A stretch of 58,411 nt of DNA from Gammaproteobacteria bacterium. GTDB lineage: Bacteria > Pseudomonadota > Gammaproteobacteria > Steroidobacterales > Woeseiaceae. Numbering within the stretch: position 1 is the first letter of the stretch; the number at the start of each line of letters is the position of its first letter. The notes below the pieces were generated by a model. It saw nothing but the letters and a program-made list of their open reading frames with translations, searched no databases and was not told the DNA's origin. The stretch spans positions 1 through 58,411 of the forward strand of contig JAOUHU010000014.1 in NCBI GenBank assembly GCA_029884455.1. The letters run 5' to 3'. Of the stretch, positions 43,857-53,594 are shown one piece after another. The position numbers and the translations under genes are program-made.

Positions 43857-43893
43857 AATTGCTGTGGGCATGGCCGCTCCCACATTAGCAATT
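43857..43893. terminator. Hairpin between lpdA and the AGCS gene, REP-like core
   Basis: AATTGCT at 43857-43863 pairs with AGCAATT at 43887-43893, and an inner GTGGG...CCCAC pairs around a CATGGCCGCT loop. It lies between convergent stops and can work in both directions, though U-runs are short. The minus-strand core GTGGGAGCGGCCATGCCCAC resembles REP sequences common in Pseudomonas and Xanthomonas genomes. Confidence 0.65.
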
Positions 43894-45361
43894 ACTTCTT
43901 CCAGAAATCCGCGTTTTTGATACCGAGTTTCTCCGGGTCGAAGCTGTAGCTTTCGACGCCGGCCCTGCGTTGTTGTTCATAGTCGTGCAAGGCTTTGATT
44001 GCCGGATTGCTCATAAAGAACAGGATCAGGATAGCGATGATGTTCAGCCATGCCATCAACCCGACGCCGATGTCGCCGAGACCCCAGGCCAGGTCCGCAG
44101 TCCTGACGGTGCCGTAAAACACTGACGCCATCAGGCCGATTTTCAGGATGGTCAGGCCGCCCGGAAAGCGTAGTGTGCGGCGAATGTAGGCAACATTGGT
44201 TTCCGCGATATAGTAGTAGGCCAGCAGAGTCGTGAACGCGAAGAAGAACAGGGCGATCGCAACAAACACCTTGCCGCCGCCTCCCATAACGCTCTCCAGG
44301 GCGTACTGTGTGAATGCCGGGCTATTGGCCTGCACGTCCGCGGCAAGCAGCCCGCCGCTGACCGCGGCATCGACACCGCTGACATAGTACTGATTGGTTA
44401 TCAGGATCATGAAGGCCGTGGCAGAGCAGACGAACAGAGTATCGACGTAGACGGAGAATGCCTGCACGAGGCCTTGCTGCGCGGGATGTCCGACCTCGGA
44501 CGCTGCCGCCGCGTGCGGACCCGTACCCTGTCCGGCTTCATTGGAATACACACCGCGCTTCACGCCCCAGCCGATAGCGGCACCGATACCGGCCATCGGC
44601 GTGAAGGCATCATTGAATATCAGTGCCAGGATGTGGGGTAGGTCGGCAATATGTATGACTATCATAACGACTGCCATCAGTATGTAACCCAGCGCCATGA
44701 ACGGCACGACCACTTGGGTAAAATGAGCGATTCGTTTCACGCCGCCAAAAATGATGCCGCCAAGAATGCTGACAACGACGATCGCCGTCAGCAGTTTGGT
44801 GTAGCTGATGGTGCCGAAAGCGGACTCGAAAACGCGCTCGCCACCGAATGCCAGTTCGGCGGCATTGCCGATACTGTTCGACTGCACGCCGGGCAACAAT
44901 AAGCCCACGGCGATGATGGTCGCGATCGCGAAAAGCCACGCATACCATTTCCAGCCCAGCGCCTTCTCAATGTAATAGGCTGGTCCGCCACGATACTGGC
45001 CATCGACTTCTTCTTTATAGATCTGACCAAGGGTCGACTCTACGTAGGCGGTCGATGCACCGAGAAATGCCACCAGCCACATCCAGAAAACTGCACCGGG
45101 CCCGCCAAATCCTATCGCAGCCGCCACGCCGGCAATGTTGCCGGTACCGACACGTCCTGAAAGCGAAACGGAGAGCGCCTGAAACGAGGAGATACCGCGT
45201 TCAGACTCCTTGTTGCTGAACAGTAGGTGCAGCATCTCGCGAAACAGCCGCACCTGCACGAAACGCGTGATCAGCGAGAAAAACAGTCCTGCTCCCAGGC
45301 ACAGGTAAATAAGTGCCGGACTCCAGACGATGTTATTGATCGAATTGACCACTGCTTGCAT
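43892..45361 (-). CDS. Alanine/glycine:cation symporter (AGCS family)
   Basis: A 489-aa inner-membrane protein with about 11 helices. AGCS signatures are GRVGTGNIAGVAAAIGFGGP, the EVDGQYRGGPAYYIEKAL segment and GVKRGVYSNEAGQGTGPHA. Such carriers import Ala, Gly or related amino acids with Na+ or H+. The ATG at 45361 has AAGGGG eight bases upstream; the longer frame start is unneeded. Its stop overlaps the terminator hairpin. Divergent from the nfeD-qmcA pair. Confidence 0.93.
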   Translation of the reverse strand: MQAVVNSINNIVWSPALIYLCLGAGLFFSLITRFVQVRLFREMLHLLFSNKESERGISSFQALSVSLSGRVGTGNIAGVAAAIGFGGPGAVFWMWLVAFLGASTAYVESTLGQIYKEEVDGQYRGGPAYYIEKALGWKWYAWLFAIATIIAVGLLLPGVQSNSIGNAAELAFGGERVFESAFGTISYTKLLTAIVVVSILGGIIFGGVKRIAHFTQVVVPFMALGYILMAVVMIVIHIADLPHILALIFNDAFTPMAGIGAAIGWGVKRGVYSNEAGQGTGPHAAAASEVGHPAQQGLVQAFSVYVDTLFVCSATAFMILITNQYYVSGVDAAVSGGLLAADVQANSPAFTQYALESVMGGGGKVFVAIALFFFAFTTLLAYYYIAETNVAYIRRTLRFPGGLTILKIGLMASVFYGTVRTADLAWGLGDIGVGLMAWLNIIAILILFFMSNPAIKALHDYEQQRRAGVESYSFDPEKLGIKNADFWKK

Positions 45362-45506
45362 GCCGTTCCCCTTGCATTTCCAGCTTTCGGCCAAAGAATA
45401 CTACCCGAATTCTGCAGCAACGGCGCACGCCGGCGGGAATCGTTGCTCTCCCTGTCAGCGCCGACTCGGGTTATAGTGGCGCAAGCTGAACTCAGGAGTT
45501 CTGGTG

Positions 45507-45938
45507 ATGACGTGGTGGAGTTGGATGATTCTCGGCGCTGTATTGCTTGGCGTAGAAATGTTCGCCGTCGATGCGCAGTTTTATCTCATGTTCCTCGGGG
45601 TATCGGCAGCGCTGGTCGGATTGTCCGTGCTGTTCGGCGTAGCGATCCCGGAATGGGGACAATGGCTGACGTTTGCGGTGTTGGCGTTGTTTTTCTTTTT
45701 TACATTTCGCCGGACTTTGTATCTCAAGATTCGAGGCGGTGGCGAAAATTTTCCCGAGTCGATGTCGGGTGAGTCGATTACAGTTGCTGAAGACTTGGAG
45801 CCGGGCCGCGAAATTCGCAGCCAATATCGCGGCAGTGACTGGACAGTGCGTAACGTGGGTGAGGCCAGGATCGGCGGTGGTACGCGAGCGAGGATTGTCG
45901 ACGTGGTTGGCCTGACTTTGCATGTGACCGCTGAATAG
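45507..45938 (+). CDS. NfeD-like membrane protein
   Basis: A 143-aa protein: helices at about 3-25, 28-48 and 52-66, then a C-terminal OB-fold with ESMSGESITVAEDL and a late TRARIVDVVGLTLHV. This is the short NfeD class (NfeD1b) encoded next to SPFH proteins; the pair works together in membrane microdomains. ATG 45507 or GTG 45504 may be the start; AGGAG at 45493-45497 suits both. A TATAGT at 45472-45477 may be the -10. It is 18 bp before qmcA. Confidence 0.88.
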   Translation: MTWWSWMILGAVLLGVEMFAVDAQFYLMFLGVSAALVGLSVLFGVAIPEWGQWLTFAVLALFFFFTFRRTLYLKIRGGGENFPESMSGESITVAEDLEPGREIRSQYRGSDWTVRNVGEARIGGGTRARIVDVVGLTLHVTAE

Positions 45939-45956
45939 AGTTTTTGAGGAGAGAAA

Positions 45957-46883
45957 ATGGATATGTCACTGATCGTTTCGCTGGCGCTGGTATTGGTTGC
46001 AGTAATCATTCTGCTAAAAACGGCGGTGGTGGTTCCGCAGCAGAGCGCGTTTGTGGTCGAGCGTTTGGGCAAGTTCAATCGCAAACTGGATGCGGGCTTT
46101 CATATCCTGTTTCCGTTTATCGATAAGGTCTCATACCGGCACACGCTGAAAGAACAGGCGATCGACATCGCGGAGCAGGTCTGCATCACGCGGGACAACG
46201 TGCAGGTCGGTGTGGATGGAGTGCTGTACATGCAGGTGTTGGATCCGGCACGCGCGTCCTATGGCATTGGCAACTACCTGTTTGCAATCGCACAGCTCGC
46301 GCAGACCACGTTGCGTTCCGAGATCGGCAAAATTGATCTCGATCGAACTTTCGAAGAGCGCGGTGCCATCAACGCCAACGTGGTTGCAGAGCTTGACAAG
46401 GCGTCCGAGCCCTGGGGAGTCAAGGTGCTGCGCTACGAGATCAAGAATATCAACCCGCCGCATGACGTGTTGAGCGCAATGGAAAAGCAGATGCGGGCCG
46501 AGCGCGAGAAGCGTGCTGTTATCCTGACCTCCGAGGGCGAGCGAGACGCGAAGATTAACCAGGCAGAAGGCGAGAAGCAGCGCGTTATCAAGGAATCCGA
46601 AGCGAACAAGACGCAGCAGATTAACGAGGCTGAAGGTGAGGCCCAGGCGATCCTTGCTGTTGCAACCGCGACCGCAGAGGGTTTGCGCCAGGTGGCTGCG
46701 AGCATGACTGTCGCCGGTGGCGCCGAAGCGATGCAGTTGCGCGTTGCGGAACAGTACATCAGTGAATTCGGCAAACTCGCCAAGGCGGGCAATACCTACG
46801 TTGTGCCGGCTAATCTCGGCGACCTGACCTCGATGATGGCGCTCGCGACAGACATCGCCCGCGGCAAGGCAGGCAGGGCTTAA
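45957..46883 (+). CDS. qmcA: SPFH/stomatin-like protein, QmcA family
   Basis: A 308-aa protein. One N-terminal helix (about 4-20), an SPFH domain (VVERLGKFNRKLDAGFHILF to YEIKNINPPHDVLSAM), a long coiled coil with repeated AEGE/EAN pattern (about 180-235) and a C-terminal domain. QmcA homologues assemble into large ring or cage scaffolds on the inner membrane and often bind FtsH-type proteases. GAGGAGAG lies before the ATG. Adjacent nfeD supports the call. It ends 9 bp from the convergent relA stop. Confidence 0.92.
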   Translation: MDMSLIVSLALVLVAVIILLKTAVVVPQQSAFVVERLGKFNRKLDAGFHILFPFIDKVSYRHTLKEQAIDIAEQVCITRDNVQVGVDGVLYMQVLDPARASYGIGNYLFAIAQLAQTTLRSEIGKIDLDRTFEERGAINANVVAELDKASEPWGVKVLRYEIKNINPPHDVLSAMEKQMRAEREKRAVILTSEGERDAKINQAEGEKQRVIKESEANKTQQINEAEGEAQAILAVATATAEGLRQVAASMTVAGGAEAMQLRVAEQYISEFGKLAKAGNTYVVPANLGDLTSMMALATDIARGKAGRA

Positions 46884-46892
46884 CCTGTCGCG

Positions 46893-49025
46893 TCAGGTAC
46901 GACGCCGCACCGAAACCACGTTCGGCACCTGTTCGAGCCGGCCAATTGCCGAACTCAGGGTTGGCAGGTCACGAATATCAATACTGATATCCATAATGGT
47001 CTGCATCGTTTTGCGGTCCACGTGCGTGGTCATGTCAGTGACGTTGGCTTTTTCATCGGCGAGCACTGCGCTGATGTCGCGAATCAGGCCGCTTCGATCC
47101 ATCGCGCGCAACTGCAGGTCGACCGGGTAGCTGGCAGAGTCCGAGTCGCCCCAGCTGACCTCAACGATTCGTTCCGGGTTACGCTGTTTGAGGTTCAGAC
47201 AATTGCGGCAATCGGCGCGATGGATGCTGACGCCGCGGCCCTGGGTGATATAGCCGACCACCGGTTCCGGCGGCACCGGGCGGCAACAGCGTGCGAAATT
47301 GGACATCAGGTCACCGATGCCGCTGATCGCGATCGCATCGGTTTTTCGGCCGGTATCGCGCGCACCACGTTTGGCTCGAAACTGCTCGACCGGTTCGTTG
47401 CCGCGCAGCTGTTGCAACGCGGTGGCAACTGAGGCGGAGGTAAGGTCACCGGCACCAAGCGCGACACACAGGGTTTCGGTGTTCTTGTGTTTCAGCTGTC
47501 GGGCAATTTCGTCGGTCGCGAGATCGCGCACATTGAGGCGATGCAGTTCTCGTTCGAGTATGTCGCGACCTTGTCGCAAGTGCTGGTCGCGGTCCTGCAG
47601 GCGAAACCAGTTGCGTACCTTGCCGCGTGCGCGTGGGCTGGCAAGGAAACCCAGCTTGGGTACCAGCCAGTCGCGACTCGGCTGCGCCTGGCTGCCGGTA
47701 ATAATTTCGATCTGATCGCCGTTTTGCACTACGTAGGTCAGCGGCACGATGCGGCCATTGGCCTTGGCGCCGCGACATCTGTGACCGACCTGCGTGTGTA
47801 CGTGATAGGCGAAATCGAGTGGTGTCGCATGCGCGGCGAGTTCGACCACGTCGCCCTTCGGGCTGACCGCATATACGCGATCCTCAAAGACGTCGTCACG
47901 AATCTGCGCCAACAGATCCTCACCGTCATTGTCCGGCTCAAGGATCTGCCGCAGGAATCGAATCTTCTGATCGAACGCCGCCGGTGAACCGCCACCTTCC
48001 TTGTAGCGCCAATGTGCGGCGACACCCAATTCGGCCTGCCGATGCATATCATGCGTGCGTATCTGGATCTCGACGCTCTTGCCATCCGGTCCGAGAACGG
48101 CGGTGTGTAGCGAGCGGTAATCGTTGTCCTTCGGGTTCGCAATGTAGTCATCGAATTCGCCCGGCAGGTAGGACCAGAGGTTATGCACGGCACCGAGCAC
48201 CGCATAGCAATCCTTGATGTCGTCCACCAGCACGCGTACTGCCCGAATGTCGTACAACGCCTCAAGGCCACGGTCCTTGCGCTGCATCTTGCGCCAGATA
48301 CTGTAGATGTGCTTCGGCCGGCCACTGACAATGGCTTTGATCGATTGTCGATCGAGTTCCTGCCGCAGCTCGGTCGTGACCTGGGCGATAAAGCGCTCAC
48401 GTTCGCCACGTTTCTCGTTCAGCGCCGCGGCAATTTTCCTGTAGGTGTCCGGATCCAGGTAGCGGAACGCCAGGTCTTCAAGTTCCCATTTGAGCTGCCA
48501 GACGCCAAGGCGGCTGGCCAGGGCGGCATAGATCTCGCGTGTTTCGATGGCAAGTTGTTTTTGCTCGGCGAGGCTGGCACGCTTCGCATTGCGCAGGCGA
48601 TACAGCTGTTCGGCGATACGCACCAGCACCAGCCGCACGTCCGACACTACCGCCAGTAACATCTTCCGCAGCGCTTCGCTTTGTTGTACGGCCAGCGCCT
48701 CACCCGGTTGCCAGTCAGCAGGCAGCGTAAACTGGCCGAGCTGCACCAATCCGATAACAATTCGAGGAATATCTTCTAACTTACTGTTTTCAAGAATATT
48801 AATGTCGAGAATCTTGTCCCGAACCAGGGGATAAACGGTGCTTGCCAGCAGCAGCTTTTCAGGCAATTCCAGGCTTGCAACGATATCGGCAATGGCTTTG
48901 CCCTCGGCGAGCGCGGCCGCGGCCTGGGGTGTGTCCGGCAAGGCGCCGAGCACGGCACGCAGCGCCGTGGCGACGCTTTCCTGATCCGTGTCGTGCGCCG
49001 TGGTTTCGCTATCGGTTGATGACAT
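46893..49025 (-). CDS. relA: (p)ppGpp synthetase RelA
   Basis: A 710-aa protein. The N-terminal domain (residues 40-185) keeps the HD-domain shape but lacks the metal-binding HD pair, the RelA hallmark of lost hydrolase activity. The synthetase domain (about 225-345) has RPKHIYSIWRKM, EFDDYIANPKDNDYRSLHT and VEIQIRTHDMHRQAELGVAAHW split over two motifs. TGS follows near 390-450 and ACT ends the protein. RelA makes (p)ppGpp on ribosomes with uncharged tRNA. ATG 49025 is preferred, although an in-frame ATG at 49073 exists. Divergent from yebC. Confidence 0.94.
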   Translation of the reverse strand: MSSTDSETTAHDTDQESVATALRAVLGALPDTPQAAAALAEGKAIADIVASLELPEKLLLASTVYPLVRDKILDINILENSKLEDIPRIVIGLVQLGQFTLPADWQPGEALAVQQSEALRKMLLAVVSDVRLVLVRIAEQLYRLRNAKRASLAEQKQLAIETREIYAALASRLGVWQLKWELEDLAFRYLDPDTYRKIAAALNEKRGERERFIAQVTTELRQELDRQSIKAIVSGRPKHIYSIWRKMQRKDRGLEALYDIRAVRVLVDDIKDCYAVLGAVHNLWSYLPGEFDDYIANPKDNDYRSLHTAVLGPDGKSVEIQIRTHDMHRQAELGVAAHWRYKEGGGSPAAFDQKIRFLRQILEPDNDGEDLLAQIRDDVFEDRVYAVSPKGDVVELAAHATPLDFAYHVHTQVGHRCRGAKANGRIVPLTYVVQNGDQIEIITGSQAQPSRDWLVPKLGFLASPRARGKVRNWFRLQDRDQHLRQGRDILERELHRLNVRDLATDEIARQLKHKNTETLCVALGAGDLTSASVATALQQLRGNEPVEQFRAKRGARDTGRKTDAIAISGIGDLMSNFARCCRPVPPEPVVGYITQGRGVSIHRADCRNCLNLKQRNPERIVEVSWGDSDSASYPVDLQLRAMDRSGLIRDISAVLADEKANVTDMTTHVDRKTMQTIMDISIDIRDLPTLSSAIGRLEQVPNVVSVRRRT

Positions 49026-49128
49026 TTGGTCGTGCTTCAATGATGTGCCAGCAGCTGTAATACCCGTTATCATACGCGCTGTTTCCGGCCCCTGACTGGC
49101 CGGATGTTGTTTGGGCGAAGCGAAGGAA

Positions 49129-49872
49129 ATGGCAGGACATAGCAAGTGGGCGAATATCCAGCACCGCAAGGGTGCGCAGGATAAGAAGCGTGGCAAACTG
49201 TTTACCAAGCTGATACGCGAAATTACCAGTGCGGCGAGAATGGGTGGCGGGGACATTGCGTCGAATCCGCGCTTGCGCCTGGCAGTTGAAAAGGCGAAGG
49301 CGCAAAGCATGCCGAAAGACAATATCGAGCGGGCCATCAAGCGCGGTTCCGGCGGCCAGGACGGCGACGATTTCCAGGAAGTCCGCTACGAGGGTTACGG
49401 ACCCGGTGGCTCGGCGGTGATGGTGGACTGCCTGACGGACAACCTGAATCGTACCGTCGCGGAAGTCCGGCATGCCTTTGCCAAGTTCGGCGGCAACCTC
49501 GGCACCAACGGTTCGGTGGGCTACCTGTTCAACGAAGTCGGCCAGTTGTTGTACCCGGCTGGCTGCAACGAGGATGCGATCATGGCAGCGGCGATTGATG
49601 CCGGTGCCGAAGACGTGGTCGTCGAGTTTGACCATTCAGTCGAAGTGCTGACCGATCCGCTGGAATTCGAGGCCGTTCGCGATCGTATGATAGCGGCCGG
49701 GCTGGAGCCGGAGAACGCGGAAATAACGATGCGCGCATCGCTGCAGGCGGAGCTGGACGCGGATACAGCGGAGTCAATGATCAAAATGCTGGATTTGCTG
49801 GAAGACCTTGACGACGTGCAACGCGTGTTTAGCAACGCCGATATTTCCGCAGAAATCCTCGCGCAAATCTGA
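49129..49872 (+). CDS. yebC: YebC/PmpR family translation or transcription regulator
   Basis: A 247-aa protein with the canonical opening MAGHSKWANIQHRKGAQDKK and the segments GGNLGTNGSVGYLF and YEGYGPGGSAVMVDCLTDN. YebC proteins form three domains; some repress genes, while recent work links many to relief of ribosome stalling at polyproline. ATG 49129 is the family start, with AAGGA directly before it. It heads the unit yebC-ruvC-ruvA-ruvB-ybgC-tol and is 3 bp from ruvC. Confidence 0.96.
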   Translation: MAGHSKWANIQHRKGAQDKKRGKLFTKLIREITSAARMGGGDIASNPRLRLAVEKAKAQSMPKDNIERAIKRGSGGQDGDDFQEVRYEGYGPGGSAVMVDCLTDNLNRTVAEVRHAFAKFGGNLGTNGSVGYLFNEVGQLLYPAGCNEDAIMAAAIDAGAEDVVVEFDHSVEVLTDPLEFEAVRDRMIAAGLEPENAEITMRASLQAELDADTAESMIKMLDLLEDLDDVQRVFSNADISAEILAQI

Positions 49873-49875
49873 GCC

Positions 49876-50397
49876 GTGAGCAGCCGACAACGCATACTCG
49901 GAATTGACCCAGGTTCCCGAATCACGGGCTTTGGCATTGTCGACTTCAACGGCGATCAACCGGCTTACGTGAGCAGTGGAACGGTGAAAAGCCAGGATGG
50001 AAGTTTTGCGGAGCGCCTGAAACGCATTTACCTGTCGATAGGCGATATTGTCGCCGAGTATCGGCCTGATATCGTGGCCGTGGAAACCGTGTTCATGGCG
50101 CGAAATGCGGGCAGTGCGCTGAAACTTGGCCAGGCACGATCGGCGGCACTTTGTGCGACGTTCGCTCATGAGCTCGAAGTTTTTGAGTATGCACCGCGCG
50201 AGATCAAGCAGGCTGTGGTTGGTAATGGCGGTGCGACCAAGGAGCAGGTGCAGCACATGATTATCGCCTTGTTGCAGCTGAATGGCTCGCCGTCTGCCGA
50301 TGCCGCAGATGCGTTGGCGGCCGCGATCTGTCACGGTCATCAACGTGCGCTACGCCAGCGACTCGTTGAGCACGCTTGCGTGGCCAGATTGCGATGA
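49876..50397 (+). CDS. ruvC: Holliday junction resolvase RuvC
   Basis: A 173-aa nuclease of typical length. Acidic active-site residues are visible in GIDPGSRITGFG (Asp near 8), VAVETVFMARN (Glu near 70) and SPSADAADALAAAICH (Asps near 140). RuvC dimers cut Holliday junctions held by RuvAB. The start is GTG 49876, three bases after the yebC stop. The final TGA overlaps the ATG of ruvA. Confidence 0.96.
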   Translation: MSSRQRILGIDPGSRITGFGIVDFNGDQPAYVSSGTVKSQDGSFAERLKRIYLSIGDIVAEYRPDIVAVETVFMARNAGSALKLGQARSAALCATFAHELEVFEYAPREIKQAVVGNGGATKEQVQHMIIALLQLNGSPSADAADALAAAICHGHQRALRQRLVEHACVARLR

Positions 50398-50978
50398 TTG
50401 GTTCGCTGCGTGGCTGCCTTGCCGCGAAACGTGCACCCATCATCGTGCTCGACTGCAATGGCGTTGGCTATGAAGTCGAAACTCCAATGTCAACATTTCT
50501 GGAGCTGCCAGCCGTTGGCGAGCAACTCTTCATACACACCCACCTGCATGTGCGCGAAGATGCGCAGATGCTGTTCGGCTTCGCCAGCCTGGAAGAGCGT
50601 GCCTTGTTCCGTAGCCTGCTGAAAATTTCCGGTATCGGCGCGCGCCTGGCACTGGCGATTCTGTCGGCCATGAGCGAGGCAGATTTTCGCCGCTGCATTG
50701 AGTATGAGGATTCGGCTTCACTGGTACGGATACCGGGGGTTGGCAAGAAAACGGCCGAGCGCCTGATTATAGAAATGCGCGACAAATTCAGCCACCCTTT
50801 GACCAGGGCGCCGGTGGCCGGTGGGACGGCCGCGAATCCGAAGACCGAAGCAGTCGATGCGCTGGTGTCACTCGGGTACAAGCTTGGTGAGGTTAACAGG
50901 TTGATTGGTACCATGGACCTCGACGGCAAATCTGCCGAAGACATTATTCGCCAGGCATTGCGACAGGCGGCGCGCTAG
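50394..50978 (+). CDS. ruvA: Holliday junction DNA helicase subunit RuvA
   Basis: A 194-aa protein: N-terminal OB-fold (MIGSLRGCLAAK to VHLH-like end), two helix-hairpin-helix motifs (ISGIGARLALAIL and IPGVGKKTAERLI), and a C-terminal domain III after a flexible linker (VSLGYKLGEVNRLI) that binds RuvB. RuvA tetramers hold the four-way junction. The start ATG 50394 matches the family and overlaps ruvC by 4 bp; a frame opening at 50376 is not used. It is 3 bp before ruvB. Confidence 0.96.
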   Translation: MIGSLRGCLAAKRAPIIVLDCNGVGYEVETPMSTFLELPAVGEQLFIHTHLHVREDAQMLFGFASLEERALFRSLLKISGIGARLALAILSAMSEADFRRCIEYEDSASLVRIPGVGKKTAERLIIEMRDKFSHPLTRAPVAGGTAANPKTEAVDALVSLGYKLGEVNRLIGTMDLDGKSAEDIIRQALRQAAR

Positions 50979-50981
50979 ACC

Positions 50982-52031
50982 ATGGCCAGCATTGAACATG
51001 AACGTTTGACCAGCGCCGAGTCGGTTACGGATGACCGGGTGTTCGATCGTGCGATCCGGCCAAAAACCTTGCAAGAGTATGTTGGCCAGCCGAGCGTCAA
51101 GCAGCAGATGGGAATTTTCATTGAAGCTGCGCGCCGTCGCAGGGAATCGCTCGACCACGTGCTGATTTTCGGGCCACCGGGGCTCGGCAAGACGACGCTC
51201 GCACATATTGTTGCCAACGAGCTGGGCGTCAAGTTACGTCAGACCTCGGGGCCGGTGCTCGAGCGCCCGGGAGACCTGGCAGCTATCCTGACCAATCTCG
51301 AGCCCAACGACGTGCTGTTTGTCGATGAAATTCATCGCCTGAGCCCGGTGGTCGAGGAAATCCTGTATCCGGCCATGGAAGACTTTCAGCTCGATATCAT
51401 GATCGGCGAGGGTCCGGCGGCACGCTCGATAAAACTCGATCTGCCGCCGTTCACGCTGGTGGGCGCGACCACGCGTGCCGGTTTGCTGACCTCGCCGCTA
51501 CGCGATCGCTTCGGTATCGTGCAGCGCCTGGAGTTTTATGGCAGTGACGACCTCGAGTCCATCGCACATCGCTCGGCCGGCATTCTCAATCTGCCCATCG
51601 AGGCATTGGGCGCGGCCGAAATAGCGAGGCGCGCGCGCGGCACGCCGCGAATAGCGAATCGATTGCTGCGCCGGGTGCGCGATTTCGCCGAGGTCGAAGG
51701 CAATGGTGTTGTCAGCGGTGAGATTGCCATGCGCGCGATGGACTTGCTGCAGGTCGATCCGAACGGCTTCGATGCCATGGACAGGCGGGTATTGCAAACG
51801 ATCGTCGAGAAATTCGATGGCGGTCCGGTCGGTATCGAGAGCCTGGCTGCGGCGGTTGGCGAGGAGCGTGGCACCATCGAAGATGTCATTGAACCATACC
51901 TGATCCAACAGGGTTTCATGATGCGCACTGCCCGCGGCCGGGTCGCGACACGTAATACCTACCTGCATTTTGGACTGACGCCGCCGGCGCGTGAGCAGCC
52001 GATTGAACTTCCGCTGTTCGACGCGGACTGA
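50982..52031 (+). CDS. ruvB: Holliday junction branch migration ATPase RuvB
   Basis: A 349-aa AAA+ motor. Walker [10 protein letters not shown] (64-72), Walker [11 protein letters not shown], sensor [18 protein letters not shown], then the C-terminal winged helix with [15 protein letters not shown]. Hexameric rings pump DNA through the RuvA-bound junction. Follows ruvA by 3 bp and precedes ybgC by 7 bp. Confidence 0.97.
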   Translation: MASIEHERLTSAESVTDDRVFDRAIRPKTLQEYVGQPSVKQQMGIFIEAARRRRESLDHVLIFGPPGLGKTTLAHIVANELGVKLRQTSGPVLERPGDLAAILTNLEPNDVLFVDEIHRLSPVVEEILYPAMEDFQLDIMIGEGPAARSIKLDLPPFTLVGATTRAGLLTSPLRDRFGIVQRLEFYGSDDLESIAHRSAGILNLPIEALGAAEIARRARGTPRIANRLLRRVRDFAEVEGNGVVSGEIAMRAMDLLQVDPNGFDAMDRRVLQTIVEKFDGGPVGIESLAAAVGEERGTIEDVIEPYLIQQGFMMRTARGRVATRNTYLHFGLTPPAREQPIELPLFDAD

Positions 52032-52038
52032 AATTGGC

Positions 52039-52464
52039 ATGACTTTGGCTTCCAATGATTTGCCATTCAGCTGGCCGATTCGCGTCTACTACGAGGATAC
52101 CGATGCGCAGGGAGTGGTTTACTATGCCAACTATTTTCGCTATATGGAGCGGGCGCGGACCGAGTGGCTGCGCGCGCTCGGCGTCGACCAGTCGCGTTTA
52201 CTGAATGAGCAACGACGCATGTTTGTAGTAACGGAAACCAAGGCCGAATTCATTGCACCAGCGAAGTTTAACGACCAGGTCGTGGTGACAGCCCGGCTTG
52301 CAGGCTTGACGCGTGCGACCTTCGATATCGAACAAAATGTTTACCTGAACAGCCTTGAAGGCCAGCTACTGCTGCGCGGTGGTGTCAAGGCTGCGTTCCT
52401 GAATGCAGATACCCTGCGCCCGCTGCGGGTGCCCGCCGAATTTTTTCAAGGATCATCGCTATGA
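52039..52464 (+). CDS. ybgC: Tol-Pal system acyl-CoA thioesterase YbgC
   Basis: A 141-aa hotdog-fold thioesterase. The active-site stretch YEDTDAQGVVYYANYF (Asp of DAQG being catalytic) followed by RYMERARTEWL is the 4HBT/YbgC signature. The ATG at 52039 starts the conserved part. The enzyme hydrolyses short acyl-CoAs or acyl-ACPs and is linked to phospholipid metabolism; its link to Tol is genetic. The last four bases overlap tolQ. Confidence 0.95.
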   Translation: MTLASNDLPFSWPIRVYYEDTDAQGVVYYANYFRYMERARTEWLRALGVDQSRLLNEQRRMFVVTETKAEFIAPAKFNDQVVVTARLAGLTRATFDIEQNVYLNSLEGQLLLRGGVKAAFLNADTLRPLRVPAEFFQGSSL

Positions 52465-53147
52465 CGCCTGATATGTCCATTGTCGGTATGCTGTTTACCG
52501 CGAGCATGCCCGTAAAGATAGTCATGTTATTGCTGGTAGTCGCATCGGTAATGTCCTGGACTATCATCTTTACCAAGCGGCGACTCATTCACCGCACCAA
52601 GGATGCTTCGGACGATTTCGAGGCTAGTTTCTGGTCGGGTGGCGATCTCAATACACTTTACGAAGGGGCCTCACACAAGCGCGGCGGCAGCCTGGGTATG
52701 GCGAGCATTTTTGAGGCCGGCTTTCGCGAATTCAATCGTGCCATGGTGCAGAGCGGCATCAATGCGGACAAAGTGGTTGAAGAGTGCCGGCGCGCTATGC
52801 GGGTGGCGCAGATGCGTGAGGTGGACCGACTCGAGCAGGGCCTCGCGACGCTTGCAACGATCGGTTCGACGAGCCCCTACGTCGGCCTGTTCGGCACCGT
52901 CTGGGGCATTATGAACGCATTCATAGGACTGGCGAATGTTCAGTCAGCAACCCTGGCGACGGTTGCGCCACCCATCGCCGAGGCATTGATTGCAACGGCA
53001 ATGGGCCTGTTTGCCGCAATACCGGCGGTGATCGCGTACAACCGCTACGCTGATAAAGTTGTGCGGCTGGAATATCGCTACGACGGCTTCAGCGAGGAAT
53101 TCTCCAGCATCCTGCAACGTCACGCGCGCAACAAACAGGTGGCATAG
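52461..53147 (+). CDS. tolQ: Tol-Pal motor protein TolQ
   Basis: A 228-aa inner-membrane protein with three helices (about 10-36, 133-155 and 167-190). Typical segments are SMPVKIVMLLLVVASVMSW, GSTSPYVGLFGTVWGIMNAF and TAMGLFAAIPAVIAYNRY. TolQ pentamers with TolR form the proton channel that powers the Tol system, analogous to ExbB and MotA. It overlaps ybgC by 4 bp and tolR starts 1 bp after its stop. Confidence 0.96.
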   Translation: MTPDMSIVGMLFTASMPVKIVMLLLVVASVMSWTIIFTKRRLIHRTKDASDDFEASFWSGGDLNTLYEGASHKRGGSLGMASIFEAGFREFNRAMVQSGINADKVVEECRRAMRVAQMREVDRLEQGLATLATIGSTSPYVGLFGTVWGIMNAFIGLANVQSATLATVAPPIAEALIATAMGLFAAIPAVIAYNRYADKVVRLEYRYDGFSEEFSSILQRHARNKQVA

Positions 53148-53148
53148 C

Positions 53149-53592
53149 ATGGCCACGCCACTGCAAAAACGTAAACTGATGGGCGAGATCAATGTCGTTC
53201 CGTACATCGACGTCATGCTGGTGCTGCTCGTGATATTCATGGTGACGGCACCACTGCTGACGCAGGGCGTCAAGGTTGAACTGCCCAAGGCCGGTGCAGA
53301 ACCCATCGCCGAGGTTCCCGATCATCCGCCGCTGATCGTCAGTGTTGACGTCGCCGGCAATCTGTACCTGAATGCCGGTGATGATGAGGACTCACCGAAG
53401 TCCGGCAAGGAAATCACTGCGCATGTCGCCGCGGTGTTGCGCAACCGGCCGGAAACGCCGGTGCTGGTCAAAGCGGATCGTGCGGTGCCGTACGGCAATG
53501 TCGTCGGCGCGATGGTAGTGTTGCAGCAGGCGGGCGCCGATTCGGTCGGATTCGTAACCGACCCGCTGGATACCTACCCGGTGCCCGAGTAA
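53149..53592 (+). CDS. tolR: Tol-Pal motor protein TolR
   Basis: A 147-aa protein with one membrane helix (about 18-40) bearing the essential proton-carrying Asp in NVVPYIDVMLVLLVIFMVTAP split over the helix start, and a periplasmic domain ending GADSVGFVTDPLD. It works with TolQ as the ion-driven motor. The ATG at 53149 follows the tolQ stop by one base; tolA follows by 2 bp. Confidence 0.95.
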   Translation: MATPLQKRKLMGEINVVPYIDVMLVLLVIFMVTAPLLTQGVKVELPKAGAEPIAEVPDHPPLIVSVDVAGNLYLNAGDDEDSPKSGKEITAHVAAVLRNRPETPVLVKADRAVPYGNVVGAMVVLQQAGADSVGFVTDPLDTYPVPE

Positions 53593-53594
53593 CA

